Assembly (NCBI GenBank): GCA_024638215.1
Contig: JAHEKS010000004.1
Location: forward strand, 1-40,292
DNA: 40,292 nt
Direction of reading: 5' to 3'
Source of the DNA: Acidobacteriota bacterium
Lineage (GTDB): Bacteria; Acidobacteriota; Terriglobia; UBA7540
Below are positions 32,152 through 39,932 of the stretch, piece after piece (position 1 is the first letter of the stretch; each line of letters starts with the position of its first letter). The notes under the pieces were generated by a model that saw nothing but the letters and a program-made list of their open reading frames with translations, did no database searches and was not told the origin of the DNA. The translations under genes and the position numbers were made by a program.

Positions 32152-32298
32152 TCAGGCTCCCGATGTCCGTGAGTTCGGCGTCTGACTTGGCAAGGACGGT
32201 GCCACAGTCGCGCCTTTATGAAGTAGGGTGTCGAGTATGAAGACAGCGACAATGACCCCGACAATTATCAGAGCCGCTCCAACAATGGTGATTCTCAT
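32152..32298 (-). CDS. Small single-helix membrane protein, 48 residues
   Basis: Reads MRITIVGAALIIVGVIVAVF then ILDTLLHKGATVAPSLPSQT and a short polar tail. One clear transmembrane helix (about 4-24), then a Pro/Ser/Thr-rich tail. Its ATG overlaps the stop of the upstream zinc-ribbon gene (ATGA) and its stop is one base from the excisionase-like ATG, so it is locked into a four-gene operon with the integrase. I do not recognise the family. The tight packing argues that it is real. Confidence 0.65.
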   Translation of the reverse strand: MRITIVGAALIIVGVIVAVFILDTLLHKGATVAPSLPSQTPNSRTSGA

Positions 32299-32714
32299 TT
32301 TTCGGACTCCCATTTAACGATGGCCTCGCAGTCCTTTTTCGGGCAGCGAAACCCTTTGACGCTTCCATCGAAGATGCTTGTTTCAATCAATTCCGACTCA
32401 ATCCAGAATCGGGTGCCACACTCCGGGCACTTAAGACGATAGTGTTCCTCCATTTCACTCAGTTTGTTCCAGAGGCCGTCCTGGTTGGCACGCTCAACAA
32501 GTCGGTTGAAAGCTGCGATCCCGGCGGGTCCTCTGACGAAGACTTGAATCCCGCACGGGTCACAAGTTATGTACGGTTTATCCTTTTTCGTTTGGCGTAC
32601 CTCGCGTGGCTCCATACAAACCGGGCAAGGGAATAAACGCTTTCCGTTTTGATTCGTCATGGCTCGCATTCTGTCCGCATAATTAGGCCGAACTTCTGGC
32701 TTTAAGGCTTTCAT
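32295..32714 (-). CDS. Cys-rich zinc-ribbon protein, hypothetical
   Basis: 139 residues with four paired-cysteine knuckles: CPVC and CDPCG in the first half, CPECG and CPKKDC in the second, i.e. two zinc ribbons. Between them is a helical segment AAFNRLVERANQDGLWNKLSEMEEHYRL. A second possible start is ATG 32660 (MTNQNGKRLFPCPVC), but AAGGGT six bases before ATG 32714 supports the longer form. The first gene of the integrase operon. It probably binds nucleic acid or protein; no function is known. Confidence 0.7.
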   Translation of the reverse strand: MKALKPEVRPNYADRMRAMTNQNGKRLFPCPVCMEPREVRQTKKDKPYITCDPCGIQVFVRGPAGIAAFNRLVERANQDGLWNKLSEMEEHYRLKCPECGTRFWIESELIETSIFDGSVKGFRCPKKDCEAIVKWESEK

Positions 32715-32855
32715 TGTACCCTTGATTTTACGCGGTATTGTCGAAGGCAGCCGTCAGAGGTTTCGGCAAGGGAAGTAGTGTCCGCATAATTCAGGCCCGT
32801 TTGTCGAGAACTTGCCGTAAAATTGAGGTTCGGTTGTAGGGAAGGTTCCGCAAAA

Positions 32856-33416
32856 ATGCCAAAACGCAAAAAAGGGCCAAAACAAGCCGAAAAAGCGCTT
32901 GACACGTTTTCGGAAAAACGAAAGCGAGGGCGGCCTGGACTTCGCCCTTCCGAGATAAGCGGCAGGAGCTATAACTACCGCCTCATCTTCAGTCATATCT
33001 GGGATGTTGTGGGGAGTGCCTTGCTAAAGGCAGAGACGGAAGAAGACGTGGATCGAGCATTCGATCCACGTCCTGTTTATAAGCGTGAGTTTCTCCCATT
33101 GGCCTCGCGGATTCTCCGAGTCTTGCACGATCCCAAGTTCCCCAAGAGGCCCGAGCCTCAGAGGAACTTCCTTGCCGATTCTCTGGCGGGGAGAGACTGG
33201 ATTAGCCCGCGCCGCTGCCGTGACATTTGCGGACAAGAGCGGAGAAAAGATCGCGAGAGGGCGCGATTTAAGATTCTTCGCTGGGAGTTTTATATCGTGT
33301 GCTCGTGCAAGTACAAAGGGCCATCACTCAATCATACTTGCCCAAAGTGCGGTTCTGAAATCCCTATATCAAGCAGATTCCTTGAGAACACTTCTTTATT
33401 CTGGCCTTCCACGTGA
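32856..33416 (+). CDS. Hypothetical DNA-associated protein with AT-hook-like motif and zinc ribbon
   Basis: 186 residues, divergent from the integrase operon. The N-terminus is very basic (MPKRKKGPKQAEK...KRKRGRPGLRP) with an AT-hook-like RGRP. The middle is helical (NYRLIFSHIWDVVGSALLKA; EEDVDRAFDP). The C-terminus has CSCKY...CPKCGSEIP, a zinc ribbon. I recognise no family. The frame starts with TTG at 32823, but ATG 32856 follows GGGAAGG and begins the charged region, so it was chosen. It sits where cas3 would often lie in a type I-E locus, yet it has no helicase or HD motif. Confidence 0.65.
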   Translation: MPKRKKGPKQAEKALDTFSEKRKRGRPGLRPSEISGRSYNYRLIFSHIWDVVGSALLKAETEEDVDRAFDPRPVYKREFLPLASRILRVLHDPKFPKRPEPQRNFLADSLAGRDWISPRRCRDICGQERRKDRERARFKILRWEFYIVCSCKYKGPSLNHTCPKCGSEIPISSRFLENTSLFWPST

Positions 33417-33422
33417 ACGTGC

Positions 33423-33465
33423 CGGAACCGGAACGTAAGGTACGTAACGTTACGTTTCGGTTCGG
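33423..33465. repeat. Large inverted repeat with a nested 14-bp palindrome
   Basis: Arms 33423-33438 and 33450-33465 (CGGAACCGGAACGTAA against TTACGTTTCGGTTCGG) pair at 14 of 16 positions around an 11-base loop. Nested inside, ACGTAACGTTACGT (33442-33455) is a perfect palindrome. It lies just after the hypothetical gene and 228 bases before cas8e. Confidence 0.75.
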
Positions 33466-33536
33466 ATCGGGGCCACCGACCTTCCAGAAAAAGCTCAAAA
33501 TGTCCCAAACGGTTATTCATAATCCGCACAATCCCT

Positions 33537-33563
33537 TTGCGTATAGGCGGAAAAAGTTATAGA
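33537..33563 (+). promoter_or_regulatory. Tentative promoter of the cas operon
   Basis: TTGCGT (33537-33542) and TATAGA (33558-33563) are separated by 15 bases, shorter than ideal. They lie about 130 bases before cas8e in a locally AT-rich patch. No better pair is seen in the 33466-33692 gap. Confidence 0.3.
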
Positions 33564-33692
33564 TTCAACACCGTACTCAACCTCTATCGGAAGCCCAATA
33601 TGGCACGTGGAAGTGACGCGGGAACGGCCATGAATGGGGACAGGCTTTGATTTGAACAGACGCTGTGCCAAGGAAGAAAGGAGGATTGAGTT

Positions 33693-35117
33693 GTGAACTA
33701 TAACTTGCTCGAAGAAGAATGGATTCCGGTCCTGTTTTCGAACGGCATGGTCAAGCGTGTAAATGTCATTAAGGCGTTCACTGAAGCGAATCGAATTCGT
33801 GGAATCGCAGCCACCAATCCCATGGACCGCTTGGCCATTTTGCGCTTTCTCCTCGCACTGCTTTATTGGTGCAAGCGAAGCTCCCCGGGCGGGCTACCAG
33901 AGAGGTCCTTTCCCTTAGATTGGCTCAACGAACTCCAACGCCATAGAGATTGCTTCAATCTCCTAGGCGATGGAAGGCGGTTTTATCAGTCAAGGCAGAG
34001 AGACAGTAAGAAGACTCTCCCCGCAAATTATCTTGTGCAAGAGGTCCCCACAGGCACAAATCTCTGGCACTTTAGGCACTCAACCGACGAGTCCGACGGC
34101 TTGTGTCTTTCCTGTTGCGCCATGGGATTATTGCGTCTCCCCTTGTTTGCCACGTCGGGGGGACGGGGTAAGCCGCCTGGCGTCAACGCGAAGCCGCCAG
34201 TTTATGTTGTGCCTTTAGGCACATGTCTTGCGGATACCTTGCGCCTGTCGTGGCGGGAAGTGTCTGACCTAGGAACACCATCATGGGAAAAACCAGATTT
34301 GGTCCTACCAAGGACAGGTAAGGTCCCACTACTTGTAGGGTTGACGTGGCTTCCGCGTCGGGTCTGGCTCGACGACCCCGAGGAATCCGAAGCGAGATGC
34401 ATCTCATGCGGGCGTGAAGAGCGTTTGATCCGGCGAACCGTCTTCGCAGGCGTCGGGAGCATGAAGAGCGATGCAGATGGAGGGCCACGGGATTGGAAAG
34501 ACCCGCACGTCGTTTCTGAAGGCAACGATATTGTGAGACCCAGCGATGCCCTCGACCGCTCAGACGCGGCCGCTGGTCAGTGGGCAAGGGTCATGGCGGG
34601 AATTCTTAACGAACCAAGAGGGAGCGTCGTGCCCGGGTTGTGGGTAGTCGGCTTCGCCACAGTGCAAAACGACAAGTATCTGGAGGCGATGGAATCTATG
34701 ATTCCCTTCTCCCTCGCGCCGGAAGATAGGAAGTGTCAAGAGAGTGTTAACAACATTAGAATGTGGCAAAAAGAAGGACAGAGATTGCGGTCGAAGCTTG
34801 CCAACATCATTCGGCCAAGGGCACCTTCGCGGAAATATGTTCAAGTCGAGGCCCGCGCGATGGTTGACGGCATTCGCCCTCATGTTGAAAGCCACATCTC
34901 CGCAAGGGTGGGCAAGCTGATCACTGGCGGCGAGGGATGGGAGCAAGCGGCTCGCGAATATAGCCCCATGATGACCGCTGTCGCCAAAACGCTTTCACCT
35001 GGTTACACGACCACCGCGTTCCACAAACGTCAAAAGATAGCCAGTCTACGACCGGACATGTGGCCAAAGACCCTAACGAATGAAGGGTCCAGTCAAAAGA
35101 CGGGAGGGGGGAATTGA
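33693..35117 (+). CDS. cas8e: Type I-E Cascade large subunit Cas8e (Cse1/CasA)
   Basis: 474 residues (E. coli Cse1 is 502). It recognises the PAM and helps open target DNA. Family features: start MNYNLLEEEWIPVLFSNG, the zinc-associated LCLSCCAMGLLRLPLFATSG block near 150, then RGKPPGVN, CISCGREERLI, and a C-terminal four-helix region. In classical systems this subunit recruits Cas3, but no cas3 precedes it here. The start is GTG at 33693 with GAAAGGAGGATTGA ideally placed upstream. The first gene of a tightly overlapping cas operon; its TGA overlaps the cse2 start (TTGA). Confidence 0.93.
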   Translation: MNYNLLEEEWIPVLFSNGMVKRVNVIKAFTEANRIRGIAATNPMDRLAILRFLLALLYWCKRSSPGGLPERSFPLDWLNELQRHRDCFNLLGDGRRFYQSRQRDSKKTLPANYLVQEVPTGTNLWHFRHSTDESDGLCLSCCAMGLLRLPLFATSGGRGKPPGVNAKPPVYVVPLGTCLADTLRLSWREVSDLGTPSWEKPDLVLPRTGKVPLLVGLTWLPRRVWLDDPEESEARCISCGREERLIRRTVFAGVGSMKSDADGGPRDWKDPHVVSEGNDIVRPSDALDRSDAAAGQWARVMAGILNEPRGSVVPGLWVVGFATVQNDKYLEAMESMIPFSLAPEDRKCQESVNNIRMWQKEGQRLRSKLANIIRPRAPSRKYVQVEARAMVDGIRPHVESHISARVGKLITGGEGWEQAAREYSPMMTAVAKTLSPGYTTTAFHKRQKIASLRPDMWPKTLTNEGSSQKTGGGN

Positions 35118-35626
35118 CTCCAACTGAGCAATACATAAATGCGCTTGGGAATTTGAAACGAGGCGAACTTGGTCTGTTGCGCTCACACGCAGGCCAGAGC
35201 TTGGACGAATCGCTAGACGGGTTCGACCTGTTCACTGGCACTTGGTGGCCGTTGCGAGCAAAAAACCAGAGGGCACCCCGCCGCGAGGTGGCATGGCTCT
35301 TAGCCAAACTGTATGCCTTCCGGCCAATCCTGCACTCTCCTGGAGAAACACTTGCTTATCAGCTAGGCCGCTTGCGGCCCGCGAAACATCTTGACCAGGG
35401 GCGTTCGCGCGTGAGGTTTGATAGGAGGTTCGACGAAATTCTGACTTTGCCGCTTCGCAAAATCGAGCCTGCTCTGCAATGGGCGCTTGACCAACTCGCT
35501 TCAAACAACCTGAACCTCGATTGGGTAAGACTCACGGATAATCTTTCCTTTTGGGAACGGGAATCCACCCGCCTCAATTGGGCGAAGGAGTTCTTGGAAT
35601 CTTCACGAGGAGGAGAACCATGGTAA
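35114..35626 (+). CDS. cse2: Cascade small subunit Cse2 (Cas11e/CasB)
   Basis: 170-residue mostly helical protein; two copies form the belly of Cascade and hold the displaced strand. Recognisable: NLKRGELGLLRSHAGQSLDE, WLLAKLYAF, and the C-terminal RRFDEILTLPLRKIEPALQW plus LDWVRLTDNLSFW (family: Arg-rich helix, 'DW..L..DL..W'). It starts with TTG overlapping the cas8e stop and preceded by GGGAGGGGGGAA. Its end overlaps the cas7e start by seven bases. Confidence 0.9.
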   Translation: MTPTEQYINALGNLKRGELGLLRSHAGQSLDESLDGFDLFTGTWWPLRAKNQRAPRREVAWLLAKLYAFRPILHSPGETLAYQLGRLRPAKHLDQGRSRVRFDRRFDEILTLPLRKIEPALQWALDQLASNNLNLDWVRLTDNLSFWERESTRLNWAKEFLESSRGGEPW

Positions 35627-36813
35627 TTCAGATTCACGCCATTCAGAATCACAGTCCGGCCAATTTGAACCGGGACGACCTGGGGGCGCCCAAGACCTGT
35701 TTCTTCGGCGGCGTCCTCCGCTCCCGCATTTCCAGCCAGTGCCTCAAACGCAGCATTCGCATGAGCGACGAATTCAGACGATTGCTCGGCGGAGTGCGCA
35801 CAAGACAATTGGCGAAATTGATCGCCGAAAAGGTCACAGGCAAGGACGTGAAGAAGCGCGCCGAGAATATTCTCAAAGCCTGTGGGCTTGAGCCTAAGAA
35901 AACAAGAAAACAGGAGGGAGAAGACGAGCCAGAAAATGCTGAAAGAAGCAAGATGCTCGTTTACACCACGCAAGAGGCGATTTCACAAATGGCCAAGCTT
36001 CTGCAGAACGCTGACGGAAAGAAGGATGAGTCACTGGCAGCGGAATTCGAGAAACTCATAAGTGAATCAGTCGCGGTACCGGACATGGCCCTCTGTGGCC
36101 GGATGCTTGAAACAGGCGTCCTCAAAGATACCACTGTTGAGGCGGCGCTTCAGGTGGCCCATGCCATTTCCACCCACGAGGCCCGGCCCGAGGTTGATTA
36201 CTACGTTGCTAAGGATGATATCCCTGGTGAGGATGCTGGCGCGGGTTACGTTGACGAAGCAATGTTTGCATCAGCCTGCTTCTACAAGTACTTCTCGATT
36301 GACTGGGAAACTCTGTGCAAAAACCTGAAAGGCTTTGGAGATAGTCACGAAAAACTGGCCGCGCACACCGTGGGAGCATTCATTCGAGGGGCAGCGCTGG
36401 TCAATCCTACAGGAAAGCAAAACAGCTTCGCCGCGCACAATCCCCCCGACGGGATATTGGTCGAGGTCGGAACCGCGCCCCTCAACTACGCCAACGCCTT
36501 TGTCAAACCGGCGGCTCCGCAAGGCGAGCGAGACATCATTTCGCAGAGCATCACGCAACTGGGCCAGTACATTCACGACCTGGACACCGGATACGGCAGG
36601 CCCACGAAACGGTTCTGGTTCTCCCCCAATCTCCGCTACCCCCTGACGGCCACGATCAAGGAAAGCGAAGACGGAAAGCAGAAACAGCGTGAAGTCGAGC
36701 TTGCCGATAACAACCTCAAGTCGCTTGACGAGTTGATACCGGCTGTCATCCGGGCAATCGGCCACGACTGGGAGGAGGCTCAGAAGGTCATTCTGAACTC
36801 GGAGGTGGCCTGA
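35620..36813 (+). CDS. cas7e: Cascade backbone subunit Cas7e (Cse4/CasC)
   Basis: 397-residue RRM-fold protein; six copies coat the crRNA spacer. The start MVIQIHAIQNHSPANLNRDD and then GAPKTCFFGGVLRSRISSQCLKRSIR are the Cas7e hallmark. Later blocks are PDMALCGRMLETG, VDYYVAKDDI..EDAGAGYVDEAMFASACFYKYFSID and FAAHNPPDGILVEVG. The frame is open to 35551, but ACGAGGAGGAGAACC directly before ATG 35620 and the family alignment fix the start there. The stop shares one base with the cas5e start (TGATG). Confidence 0.95.
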   Translation: MVIQIHAIQNHSPANLNRDDLGAPKTCFFGGVLRSRISSQCLKRSIRMSDEFRRLLGGVRTRQLAKLIAEKVTGKDVKKRAENILKACGLEPKKTRKQEGEDEPENAERSKMLVYTTQEAISQMAKLLQNADGKKDESLAAEFEKLISESVAVPDMALCGRMLETGVLKDTTVEAALQVAHAISTHEARPEVDYYVAKDDIPGEDAGAGYVDEAMFASACFYKYFSIDWETLCKNLKGFGDSHEKLAAHTVGAFIRGAALVNPTGKQNSFAAHNPPDGILVEVGTAPLNYANAFVKPAAPQGERDIISQSITQLGQYIHDLDTGYGRPTKRFWFSPNLRYPLTATIKESEDGKQKQREVELADNNLKSLDELIPAVIRAIGHDWEEAQKVILNSEVA

Positions 36814-37913
36814 TGAGCGCCAACACCTTGTTTGTTCGGCTGGAAGGTCCTCTTCAGGCGTGGGGCGATCAGCAATCCAAGTTTCTCATCCGGCGAACGG
36901 CGGAGGCCCCGACCAAGTCTGGACTCATCGGGATGCTCTGCGCGGCCTTGGGCATCAACCGCCATGAAGCCGCGAAAGAGTGGCTTCCGAAGCTTGCCGC
37001 CTTGCCAATGGGCGTGCGCATCGATGTACCCGGCGTGCGCTGGTGGGATTACCACACAGTCGGCGCAAGGATGGAGATGCGCACTGCTGAGGGAAAGACC
37101 AAGCCCGGCGCGATGCTTACCCGGCGCGAATATCTCTGCGATGCCTCTTTCCTTGTTGCCCTGCAGGGCAAGCCGGACTTGATCGCCCAAATTGAAACCG
37201 CACTCAATGCGCCTAGGTGGACCCTCTATCTAGGCAGAAAGTGTTGTCCTCCTTCCCGTCCGTTGCTGGAGTATCCGGCAGGAGAATATTCCGATTTGCT
37301 TTCTGCACTCAAATCCATCCCTTGGCGCAAACGCCTTGAAGGGGATCAACAGCCTGCGACCGTAGAATGCCTCATCGATTGGAAACCAACCGAAGACCAA
37401 TCCGAAGCACCTGATAACGTGCTTATCTGGTATGACGTACCCCGGACCTTAGAACCACCCTCGCACGAACCCCGATTCGTGACTCGCACGGAATTGCGGG
37501 TAGGCACCGAGGACGGTGTAATAGTCGCAGTTCAGCCAGCGCAGAGCCACACGCCAGCACTTTCCCGGCCGAGAGCGGATTACACCAACACCGAATACAG
37601 GAAAAAGCGCCTTGAGCGGCTCGCCCTGGACCATCAACTGTGCGTCTTCTGCAAGGCTCCCGCTAGCTCCGTGCAGCACGTCACGTATCGACGAGGCGGA
37701 GGCTATGAAACACTGGACGACCTGCGCGCACTCTGCCGTTACTGCCACGATGCCGTTACCATGATCGAATACGGGCTTGGCATGGGCTTGGACCGGATCA
37801 ATCCTGAAGAGTTTCGCTGGCGCAACCTGATTATTGAGAAACGGAATGAGATTATCAAATTCCGCTCCATGCAAACGCGACGCCGCAAGCTTGCTGCCGG
37901 GGAGGTGGAGTAG
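36813..37913 (+). CDS. cas5e: Cas5e fused to a C-terminal HNH nuclease domain
   Basis: 366 residues against about 225-250 for ordinary Cas5e. Residues 1-240 are Cas5e, which caps the crRNA 5' handle: LFVRLEGPLQAWG, APTKSGLIGMLCAALGI, MLTRREYLCDASFLVALQGK, GRKCCPPSRPL. After a linker (about 241-260), residues 261-315 form an HNH endonuclease with zinc knuckles: Cys277/Cys280 (CVFC), the catalytic-type His289 in VQHVTYR, ETLDDLRALC, and Cys308, Cys311, His312 (CRYCHD). About 50 basic residues follow. The fusion is in the middle of the operon and in frame. With no cas3 here, the HNH domain is the likely target-DNA nuclease, as reported for rare Cas5-HNH type I-E systems. Confidence 0.95.
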   Translation: MSANTLFVRLEGPLQAWGDQQSKFLIRRTAEAPTKSGLIGMLCAALGINRHEAAKEWLPKLAALPMGVRIDVPGVRWWDYHTVGARMEMRTAEGKTKPGAMLTRREYLCDASFLVALQGKPDLIAQIETALNAPRWTLYLGRKCCPPSRPLLEYPAGEYSDLLSALKSIPWRKRLEGDQQPATVECLIDWKPTEDQSEAPDNVLIWYDVPRTLEPPSHEPRFVTRTELRVGTEDGVIVAVQPAQSHTPALSRPRADYTNTEYRKKRLERLALDHQLCVFCKAPASSVQHVTYRRGGGYETLDDLRALCRYCHDAVTMIEYGLGMGLDRINPEEFRWRNLIIEKRNEIIKFRSMQTRRRKLAAGEVE

Positions 37914-37915
37914 CC

Positions 37916-38689
37916 ATGTACCTCTCCTGTCTTTTGATTGATGTGGGTGGCAACCCCGACCATCCCCGCCCTGGCCGACTTTGGCTTCGCAACCTCTATC
38001 ATGTCCACCAGCGCCTTTGCATGGCCTTTCCTTCTGAGTTGCGGAAATCCGACGACCAAAACTTCCTGAAACCATTTAACCCAGAAGATTTTGGGAATGG
38101 ACATGTCCATGTCAAGCGCGCCGACGACAAGGGCTTCCTGTTTCGCATTGACCCGAAGCCGGGCGGCCGCGTGGTGATTGTCGTACAATCCTCCACTGAA
38201 CCCGACTGGGATTACGCCTTTCACAATGCTGGGTATCTATTAGCGGCTCCACCCCAGGTGAAGCTATTCGACCCTTCCTTCGAAGCTAAACAGCGTCTCC
38301 GCTTCCGCCTGGTTGCAAACCCGACCCGTCGCTTATCGAATCGTTCGCTTGGAGCCGACGGACAACCTATTCAAAAAGGGATCGGCAAGCGTGTCCCTGT
38401 GCCGACGGACCGCCTTCTCGAATGGCTCACCGGCCGAGCTGAAAAAGCCGGATTCTCAATTGAGAGCAAATCTGTCGATGTTTCGCCGGGCTATATCTGT
38501 ATCAATAAGGCGCGGAGCGGCGATGGGCTTCGTTTACGCTCAGTTCGTTACGATGGCGTTCTCATTGTCACTAACCCCGCGCGCTTCCGGGAGGGAATGT
38601 TACAAGGCATTGGTACCGGCAAGGCCTTTGGCTTCGGCCTGCTTTCCGTAGCCCCCTGCCACACGCTGCTCGCGGCGGAGGCACCGTGA
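37916..38689 (+). CDS. cas6e: crRNA-processing endoribonuclease Cas6e (CasE)
   Basis: 257 residues. Cuts the repeat hairpin of the CRISPR transcript and stays bound to the crRNA 3' end. The N-terminus MYLSCLLIDVGG...LRNLYHVHQRLCMAFP matches Cas6e; His31 aligns with the catalytic His of the E. coli enzyme. The C-terminal glycine-rich loop GIGTGKAFGFGLLSVAPC is diagnostic. About 40 residues longer than E. coli CasE. The ATG is two bases after the cas5e stop; the TGA overlaps the GTG start of cas1. Confidence 0.93.
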   Translation: MYLSCLLIDVGGNPDHPRPGRLWLRNLYHVHQRLCMAFPSELRKSDDQNFLKPFNPEDFGNGHVHVKRADDKGFLFRIDPKPGGRVVIVVQSSTEPDWDYAFHNAGYLLAAPPQVKLFDPSFEAKQRLRFRLVANPTRRLSNRSLGADGQPIQKGIGKRVPVPTDRLLEWLTGRAEKAGFSIESKSVDVSPGYICINKARSGDGLRLRSVRYDGVLIVTNPARFREGMLQGIGTGKAFGFGLLSVAPCHTLLAAEAP

Positions 38690-39660
38690 GAGTTCAAGAC
38701 CTCCACGTTTTGCCCAAGTTCAGTGACGGGTGGAGTTACCTCTACGTGGAGCATTGTCGCGTTGACCAGGAGGACCGGGCCATTGCGATTCACGACCAAG
38801 CCGGGAAGACGCCCGTGCCTTGCGCGAATCTGGCTTTGCTTATGTTAGGGCCGGGTGTCTCCATCACTCACGCAGCCATCTCGGTACTCGCTGACCATGG
38901 TTGCCTTGTAGCCTGGTGCGGTGAAGAAGGAGTGCGCTTCTACGCTACGGGAATGGGAGAGACGCGCAGCGCGGCCAATTTCCTGCACCAGGCGCGAATG
39001 TGGGCGCACGAGGGCTTCCGCATGGAAGTAGTGCGACGCCTCTACCAGTTGCGCTTCTCCGAGAGGTTCGACCCGGCCTTCAGCCTTCAACAGATTCGCG
39101 GCATGGAAGGCGTAAGAGTGCGTGGGGCATACGCTAAGGCAGCAAAAGAAGCCGGTATCACGTGGGAGGGCCGAAGCTATAAACGCGATGAGTGGAGCAA
39201 GGCGGACCCTGCCAATCGGGCCTTGTCCGCTGCCAATTCCTGCCTTTATGGAATCTGCCATGCGGCCATCGTGTCGGCGGGCTTCTCCCCTGCTCTCGGC
39301 TTTATCCACACCGGCAAGATGCTGTCCTTTGTGTATGACATCGCCGATCTTTACAAGACCGAAATTACCGTTCCCGTAGCGTTTCGAGCCGTCGCTGAAG
39401 AGAAAAAGCCGCTCGAACGGCAGGTCCGCATCAACTGCCGCGACCAGTTTGTATCCACTCGGCTCTTAGAAAGGATCATCCCCGACATTCAATCGGCGTT
39501 GATGCTGACAGTTGCGACTACTCCGGACACTGACTTCGACCTCGATGCCGCCGCCCCCGGCTTCCTTTGGGATAACGTGGAAGGTAAAGTCGAGGGCGGT
39601 CGCATGCAAGTGGCGGAAGGCGACGAAACGGAGCCCGACGATGGTGGTCCTGATTCTTGA
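38686..39660 (+). CDS. cas1: CRISPR adaptation integrase Cas1 (type I-E)
   Basis: 324 residues. With Cas2 it inserts new spacers. The metal-binding catalytic residues fall at the same numbers as in E. coli Cas1: Glu141 (RGMEGVRVR), His208 (LGFIHTGK) and Asp221 (FVYDIADLYK, with Asp218). The N-terminal beta domain (DGWSYLYVEHCRVDQEDRAI) is present. The acidic C-terminus (EGDETEPDDGGPDS) is a variable tail. Starts with GTG overlapping the cas6e stop. The adaptation machinery looks intact. Confidence 0.96.
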   Translation: MRVQDLHVLPKFSDGWSYLYVEHCRVDQEDRAIAIHDQAGKTPVPCANLALLMLGPGVSITHAAISVLADHGCLVAWCGEEGVRFYATGMGETRSAANFLHQARMWAHEGFRMEVVRRLYQLRFSERFDPAFSLQQIRGMEGVRVRGAYAKAAKEAGITWEGRSYKRDEWSKADPANRALSAANSCLYGICHAAIVSAGFSPALGFIHTGKMLSFVYDIADLYKTEITVPVAFRAVAEEKKPLERQVRINCRDQFVSTRLLERIIPDIQSALMLTVATTPDTDFDLDAAAPGFLWDNVEGKVEGGRMQVAEGDETEPDDGGPDS

Positions 39661-39922
39661 GCGCGTGCCGCCGGGATTGCGCGGCGAGCTCACACGATGG
39701 TTTCTGGAACCACAGGCAGGGGTGTTTGTGGGACGCGTTTCCGCCCTCGTTCGTGACCGGCTCTGGGAGAAAGCTTGCAGCAAGGCCAGCGGCGGCGGAT
39801 GCCTGATTATCTATTCCAGTGATAATGAACAGGGCTTTCGAGTCCGAACTTGGGGCCGAACCGCACGCCAGATCGATGACTTCGAGGGCCTTTTTCTCGT
39901 CCGTATGCCGCAGAATCAGTAA
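39641..39922 (+). CDS. cas2: CRISPR adaptation subunit Cas2 (type I-E)
   Basis: 93 residues of the Cas2e/CasB-type ferredoxin fold: MVVLILERVPPGLRGELTRW, FLEPQAGVFVGRVSALVRDR, LWEKACSKASGGGCLIIYSS, DNEQGFRVRTWG, with the typical 'QGF..RTWG' segment. It forms the central dimer of the Cas1-Cas2 spacer integrase. The ATG at 39641 overlaps the end of cas1 by 20 bases, the normal arrangement in type I-E; the frame is open further upstream inside cas1, but family alignment starts here. The stop is only 10 bases before the first CRISPR repeat. Confidence 0.94.
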   Translation: MVVLILERVPPGLRGELTRWFLEPQAGVFVGRVSALVRDRLWEKACSKASGGGCLIIYSSDNEQGFRVRTWGRTARQIDDFEGLFLVRMPQNQ

Positions 39923-39932
39923 CTTGGTTAGT

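Noticed and set aside
32856-33692. Possible cas3 or cas3-derived gene upstream of cas8e
   Set aside because: The only gene here is 186 residues with a zinc ribbon. No HD motif, Walker A or DEAD-type box is present on either strand.
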